From positions 1 through 11,232 of the forward strand of contig JAJBSZ010000185.1 of NCBI GenBank assembly GCA_020861125.1: a stretch of 11,232 nt of DNA, given 5' to 3'. This document shows positions 7,785 through 11,232 of this stretch, piece after piece. Made by a program: the position numbers and the translations under genes. The notes below the pieces were generated by a model, which saw only the letters and a program-made list of their open reading frames with translations, was not told where the DNA came from and ran no database searches. Position 1 is the stretch's first letter. Each line of letters starts with the position of its first letter. The DNA is from Planctomycetota bacterium. GTDB taxonomy: Bacteria; Planctomycetota; SZUA-567.

Positions 7785-7811
7785 TACCGTTACCCGTGGA
7801 GCTGTACGCTG

Positions 7812-9434
7812 ATGGCAGGTTTTTACTCTCGTATCGCCGGTGCGCGCCGGGTCCTGTGTCTAGGCCTGGCGGCCTATCCGGTCTTGATCTGGCAGCCTGC
7901 CGCCGCCGAACCCGTCCCCTTGCCTCCTCCGCCCGAACTCATGTTTGACGCCGGTTTTGAGGAGTTTGAGGACGAGGCCGGGGCGCCGGTTACCAGCCCC
8001 GAAGAGCGGCGTCAGGCCCTGGCGCCGCCGGTCACCGTCCAGCCGGTGACGGCTGCGCCCGACAACCGGGTACCGCCGCACCCGTTGCCGGCCGGCCCGG
8101 CGACCCAGACGGTGATCTCCACCCGCAATGATTTCACCATTTCCCCCCCGTCCCGGCAGATGCCGGACGAATACTACAACCTGCCCGTGGCGGTGGATGG
8201 CGCCGGCATCCCCGGCATCGTCATGCCGGAGCTGGACCATTCCTTCACCGAACCGGGAAGGGGCGCGGCGGTACGGCGGCCGGCTGGGCCGGGGCTGAGC
8301 ATCCGCCAGCTCGAGCCGTTTTTCGCCCTGGCCAAAGGCAGCGAAAGCATGGCGCTGGAGGCCCGGAATGCCGGCGATGAAATGCTCTACGCCGACCAGA
8401 TCGCCAAGGCCATCGACGCCTACCTCGCCATCATCGGCATGGCTGACGCCGGGAGTGAAGCCCGGGAGGAAGCCTGGTATGGCGTCGCCCGCTGCGAATA
8501 CCGGCGTGGCAATTGGTGGCAGGCGTTCGACGCCCTGGAGCGTTCCTTCCCGAAAGCCTACGAGCGGGGTGAGGTGGAGGGGCGGATCAAACTGGAGATG
8601 TTCATCGGTGAACGCCTGTGGCGCATCGGTCCGGATCCGGTGGCCGGCACCGGCGGAGACGACGGACCGCTGACCGGTTACCAGGCGGCTTCCCTCGTGT
8701 ACGAAAAAGCGATTTTCAACCAGCCGTCGGCCCAGGACGCGCCGGTGGCCCTGCTGCGGCGCGGCGACGCCGCCTCCCTGGCGGAAAACTGGGAAGAGGC
8801 GGTCCGGCACTACCGCCAGGTGGTGGAATACTATCCGGAGAGCGATCAGGCCATGCAGGCCCGTTCCTCCCTGACCGAAGCTGTCTACCGCCAGGAATGG
8901 GTGGGCGGCTTTCCCGAGGCCGGCCGCGACGATGTCGGCCGCCTGATGGACGATGTGGAGCGCCAGTACGGTCGGCTGTCGCCGGAAGCGGAAGAGCGGC
9001 GGCTGCGGGCGGTGGCCCTCGCCAACAGCCTCGAGGCAGAGACCAAACTCGCCCATGCCAAAAGCTACCTGACGTCGGTGCGGGTACGGAAATCACGGGA
9101 CGCCGCCGTGTTTCTCCTGGGCGAGGTCGTGTCCCGCTTCCCCGAAACCGAACAGGCTGGCGAAGCGGCGGCTATCCTGCGCGGCTTGGGCGTCGAACCG
9201 CCGATGGTTCTGTCCGACGGCAACCGCTTCCCCCTGACCAGCGGCTGGTCCGGCATCGAGGTGGACGACCCGGACGACGATGGCCGTTTTGCCGGAGGAT
9301 CGGTGGTCCTCGGGGGACAGGATGCTATGTCCCGTAGTATTGACTCCCTACCGCTGCCCGAATCGCCAACCCGGGAAACGGTATACGCGGCTCCGGTTCC
9401 CGTGCCGGCGGTGGCGGACGACGAATCGTTCTGA
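7812..9434 (+). CDS. Exported TPR protein with proline-rich N-terminal region
   Basis: A 540-residue protein of no firmly recognised family. Residues 1-32 form a signal peptide: basic start, hydrophobic VLCLGLAAYPVLIW, then AAA|EPVP; Cys16 is not in a lipobox. A proline-rich, probably disordered segment (33 to about 160) follows. TPR-like helices then cover about 162-460, including DQIAKAIDAYLAIIG, WYGVARCEYRRGNWWQAFDAL, WEEAVRHYRQVVEYYPESDQA and AAVFLLGEVVSRFPETEQA. The YYPESDQA and RFPETEQA turns are typical of BamD/YbgF-like periplasmic TPR proteins. The C-terminus is acidic (VDDPDDDG) and otherwise low in complexity. It probably acts as a periplasmic scaffold working with the next gene or the macroglobulin, but that is inference. 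I chose the ATG at 7812 because it opens the signal peptide; a TGGAG (7797-7801) lies 10 nt upstream. The frame is open from 7677, but that extension is arginine-rich and looks untranslated. Confidence 0.82.
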   Translation: MAGFYSRIAGARRVLCLGLAAYPVLIWQPAAAEPVPLPPPPELMFDAGFEEFEDEAGAPVTSPEERRQALAPPVTVQPVTAAPDNRVPPHPLPAGPATQTVISTRNDFTISPPSRQMPDEYYNLPVAVDGAGIPGIVMPELDHSFTEPGRGAAVRRPAGPGLSIRQLEPFFALAKGSESMALEARNAGDEMLYADQIAKAIDAYLAIIGMADAGSEAREEAWYGVARCEYRRGNWWQAFDALERSFPKAYERGEVEGRIKLEMFIGERLWRIGPDPVAGTGGDDGPLTGYQAASLVYEKAIFNQPSAQDAPVALLRRGDAASLAENWEEAVRHYRQVVEYYPESDQAMQARSSLTEAVYRQEWVGGFPEAGRDDVGRLMDDVERQYGRLSPEAEERRLRAVALANSLEAETKLAHAKSYLTSVRVRKSRDAAVFLLGEVVSRFPETEQAGEAAAILRGLGVEPPMVLSDGNRFPLTSGWSGIEVDDPDDDGRFAGGSVVLGGQDAMSRSIDSLPLPESPTRETVYAAPVPVPAVADDESF

Positions 9435-9483
9435 TTCCGTCCGGTCCGAATGCTGGCGGTTGGCGTGATTTCCGGTTTTTCCG

Positions 9484-9507
9484 CCGGGCGTGGTTTGGCC
9501 CGGTTTT
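9484..9507 (+). terminator. Hairpin with T run between the two TPR genes
   Basis: CCGGGC (9484-9489) pairs perfectly with GCCCGG (9498-9503) around an 8-nt loop and is followed at once by TTTT (9504-9507). The stem is strong but short and the T run minimal. It begins 49 nt after the upstream stop and ends 8 nt before the next Shine-Dalgarno (9516-9520). Read-through or attenuation is more plausible than a clean operon end. Confidence 0.45.
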
Positions 9508-9528
9508 CCCTATCCGAGGATACTGGTT

Positions 9529-11232
9529 ATGGCGTACCCCCATCGTGGACAAGTGATTCGGCTTGCGGTGCTTTTTTCCTGCCTGATTTCGGCCGGAACC
9601 GTTTGGGCGGCCGGTGATTGGGAATGGACCAAGGACCAGGGCTGGGTCATGGGAGCGGGGGTGGCCCGGCCGACGCCACGGGAACAACTGCAGTACGCCT
9701 ACGACCTGGAGCAGCGCGGTGAATTCCTGGATTCCGCCCGCCAGTATTTTCTCCTGGTCCAGAACTTCCCCGCCTCGGACGAAGCCGGCGTCGGGTTGCA
9801 ACGGCTCGCCCGCTGCCTGTTCGAAATGGAGAACTACTATACCTCCTACGAGGCGATCGAGCAGGTCATCAAGTCCTACCCCAACACCGGCCGCATGTCC
9901 GACCTGGTGGAAATCGAACTCCGCATCGCCAAAAAACTCATGGTTTCCCAATCCACCAGCATTCTGGCCGGAAACGAAGCCAACGCCCGGGATTTCAACA
10001 TTCGCCGCGCCCTAACCATCGTCGACTCGGTGATCGAACACGATCCTTACGGCAGGGTGGCGGCGGAGGCGTATCTGGTCAAGGGGGAGGGCCATCTGTT
10101 TCTCAATGAGGTGCAGCAGGCCCGCGAGGCCTTCGAGAAGATCCGCGACGAATTTCCCCGGTCGGATTTTCTGGAGCGGGCTCGGTTGGGCATCGTCACC
10201 TGTGATTCCCTCATCGGTCAGGCCAGCCCGCAAGAATTGGCCGAAGCCATGGAATTGGTGCGCGAAGCCGAGCGCAACCGCGAGTCGGAGGGCGATTACG
10301 ACGATGTCGAAGACACCATCCGCAAGTTGAGCGAAGTGGAAGCGGCCAAGATGCTGGACCAGGCGGAGCAATACCGCATCATGGGCCTACCCCGCACCAT
10401 CAAGTCGTCGCAGTTCCTCTATAACGAGCTGATTCGCCGGTACCCCAATACGCCGCAGGCGGAAATCGCCATGGAGCGGCTGGGCCAGACCCGCATGCCT
10501 CGGGAAGAGGGAACCGTCACCAAATTTTTCAAAAACCTTACCCTCAACCCCTTCGTCCTGACCAAGGACCCGGCGCCGCCGTGGATCGTCCCGCAGATGT
10601 CGGCGGAGGATTTCGTCATGGTGGACCACGGCATCGGCCCCATCGCCGGGGTGCCGGAAACGGGCATGGGCCCGCCTCGGACCATGTACTCCGCCTCTGT
10701 CACTCCCGCCGCCCTGCCGATGGAGGAACCGGAACTGGAGATGGCGGCCGCTCCTGGAAACTTTTCGCCGGTGGAGGCCGCCCCTTCCGCCGCTCCCAGT
10801 TTCATCGACGGCATGCCGCCGCCGGTTACCTCTGCCGGCCCGCAATCGGAGTACCGGCCGTTGATCGCCGGCGGTCCGCAACCGGTGCCCGCCCCCGCTC
10901 CCCTCCTGGTGAGTAATCCCATCCCCGGGACCGAGGCGGACCTGATCGGCGCTCCGGTTTCGGTCTACCAGGAGTATTTCCCGGCGTCAAACCCGGCGCC
11001 CATTCCGGATTTCGGTGCGGCGTCGAACTATCCGCCCGCTTCGTATTATCCGCCCGTCGCCGCCACGCCGGTGGCCCAGCCGTCACCGCCCTCCTTGGGG
11101 TCACCGTTGTGGAACACCCCGGACAGCGATCTGGTGGGTCCGGCGCCGCGCCCGAACACCTACGTATCGCCGCCCATACCCGAATTCGGCGGTGCCGCCT
11201 TCGATCCCTATCCCGCCCCGAGCGCGCCGCCC
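9529..11232 (+). CDS. BamD-like exported TPR protein with proline-rich tail, C-terminus cut by window edge
   Basis: 568 codons are visible with no stop. Residues 1-27 are a signal peptide (TVWA|AGD); Cys18 sits in mid-hydrophobic LFSC and is not a convincing lipobox, unlike true BamD, which is a lipoprotein. After an aromatic WEWTKDQGWVMG motif (31-42), TPR-like repeats run from about 51 to 320: REQLQYAYDLEQRGEF...NFPASDEA, LARCLFEMENYYTSYEAIEQVIKSYP, AYLVKGEGHLFLNEVQQAREAFEKIRDEFPRSD, and a last unit with SSQFLYNELIRRYPNTPQAEIAMERL. These resemble the BamD (YfiO) outer-membrane assembly fold, but E. coli BamD is only about 245 residues. From about 348 on the chain is rich in Pro, Ala and Ser, with PPASYYPP-type segments, and is probably disordered or envelope-spanning. 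The ATG at 9529 has GAGGA (9516-9520) 8 nt upstream. It lies 94 bp after the other TPR gene. A BamD role is possible but not shown; general periplasmic scaffold is the alternative. Confidence 0.85.
   Translation, partial: MAYPHRGQVIRLAVLFSCLISAGTVWAAGDWEWTKDQGWVMGAGVARPTPREQLQYAYDLEQRGEFLDSARQYFLLVQNFPASDEAGVGLQRLARCLFEMENYYTSYEAIEQVIKSYPNTGRMSDLVEIELRIAKKLMVSQSTSILAGNEANARDFNIRRALTIVDSVIEHDPYGRVAAEAYLVKGEGHLFLNEVQQAREAFEKIRDEFPRSDFLERARLGIVTCDSLIGQASPQELAEAMELVREAERNRESEGDYDDVEDTIRKLSEVEAAKMLDQAEQYRIMGLPRTIKSSQFLYNELIRRYPNTPQAEIAMERLGQTRMPREEGTVTKFFKNLTLNPFVLTKDPAPPWIVPQMSAEDFVMVDHGIGPIAGVPETGMGPPRTMYSASVTPAALPMEEPELEMAAAPGNFSPVEAAPSAAPSFIDGMPPPVTSAGPQSEYRPLIAGGPQPVPAPAPLLVSNPIPGTEADLIGAPVSVYQEYFPASNPAPIPDFGAASNYPPASYYPPVAATPVAQPSPPSLGSPLWNTPDSDLVGPAPRPNTYVSPPIPEFGGAAFDPYPAPSAPP

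Noticed and set aside
7677..7811. N-terminal extension of the first TPR protein from the ATG at 7677
   Set aside because: The added 45 residues are Arg-rich, precede a good signal peptide and overlap the hairpin at 7758-7784.
9571..9585. Possible lipobox (LFSC) in the BamD-like protein
   Set aside because: Phe at -2 is disfavoured and hydrophobic residues continue after the Cys, up to a good type I cleavage site at VWA.
1..11232. CRISPR array, tRNA, rRNA, insertion sequence or phage attachment site
   Set aside because: I looked for regular spaced repeats, tRNA-like or rRNA motifs, transposase motifs and terminal inverted repeats, and saw none.

Overview
This is a GC-rich bacterial window with long, tightly biased reading frames. 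Three of its five genes encode exported (signal-peptide) proteins, so the organism is probably a diderm. A very large alpha-2-macroglobulin with a tryptophan-rich insert, next to BamD-like TPR proteins, recalls the PVC group (Planctomycetota, Lentisphaerota, Kiritimatiellota). That placement is an inference from protein style only; no marker gene in the window settles it.

Left part (1-1246, minus strand): a two-gene unit. A TauE/SafE-family membrane transporter comes first in transcription order. An endonuclease IV (AP endonuclease, Nfo family) follows 18 bp later and runs off the left edge. A sigma70-like promoter at 1302-1329 and a strong Shine-Dalgarno place the transporter start at a GTG at 1246.

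Divergent intergenic region (1247-1599): no gene. It holds the minus-strand promoter, a small GC hairpin followed by a T run, two dyad-symmetric elements (1471-1489 and 1505-1529), weak plus-strand promoter candidates, and the Shine-Dalgarno of the next gene.

Right part (1600-11232, plus strand): three consecutive genes for exported proteins. The first is a 2012-residue alpha-2-macroglobulin with an intact GCTEQ thioester motif and an unusual helical, TPR-like N-terminal extension. The second is a 540-residue exported TPR protein with proline-rich and acidic flanks. The third is a BamD-like exported TPR protein with a long proline-rich tail, which leaves the window still open. Each of the two junctions between these genes carries a hairpin followed by a short T run, placed just upstream of the next Shine-Dalgarno. 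Expression across the cluster may therefore be graded rather than uniform.

Working picture (inference): the macroglobulin would act in the periplasm as a protease trap or envelope-protection protein. The two TPR proteins would be periplasmic or outer-membrane-associated scaffolds. No pbpC (PBP1C), the classic partner of bacterial macroglobulins, lies in the window. The clearest leads for something new are this macroglobulin-plus-TPR arrangement, the TPR-like extension on the macroglobulin, and the paired dyads in front of it.
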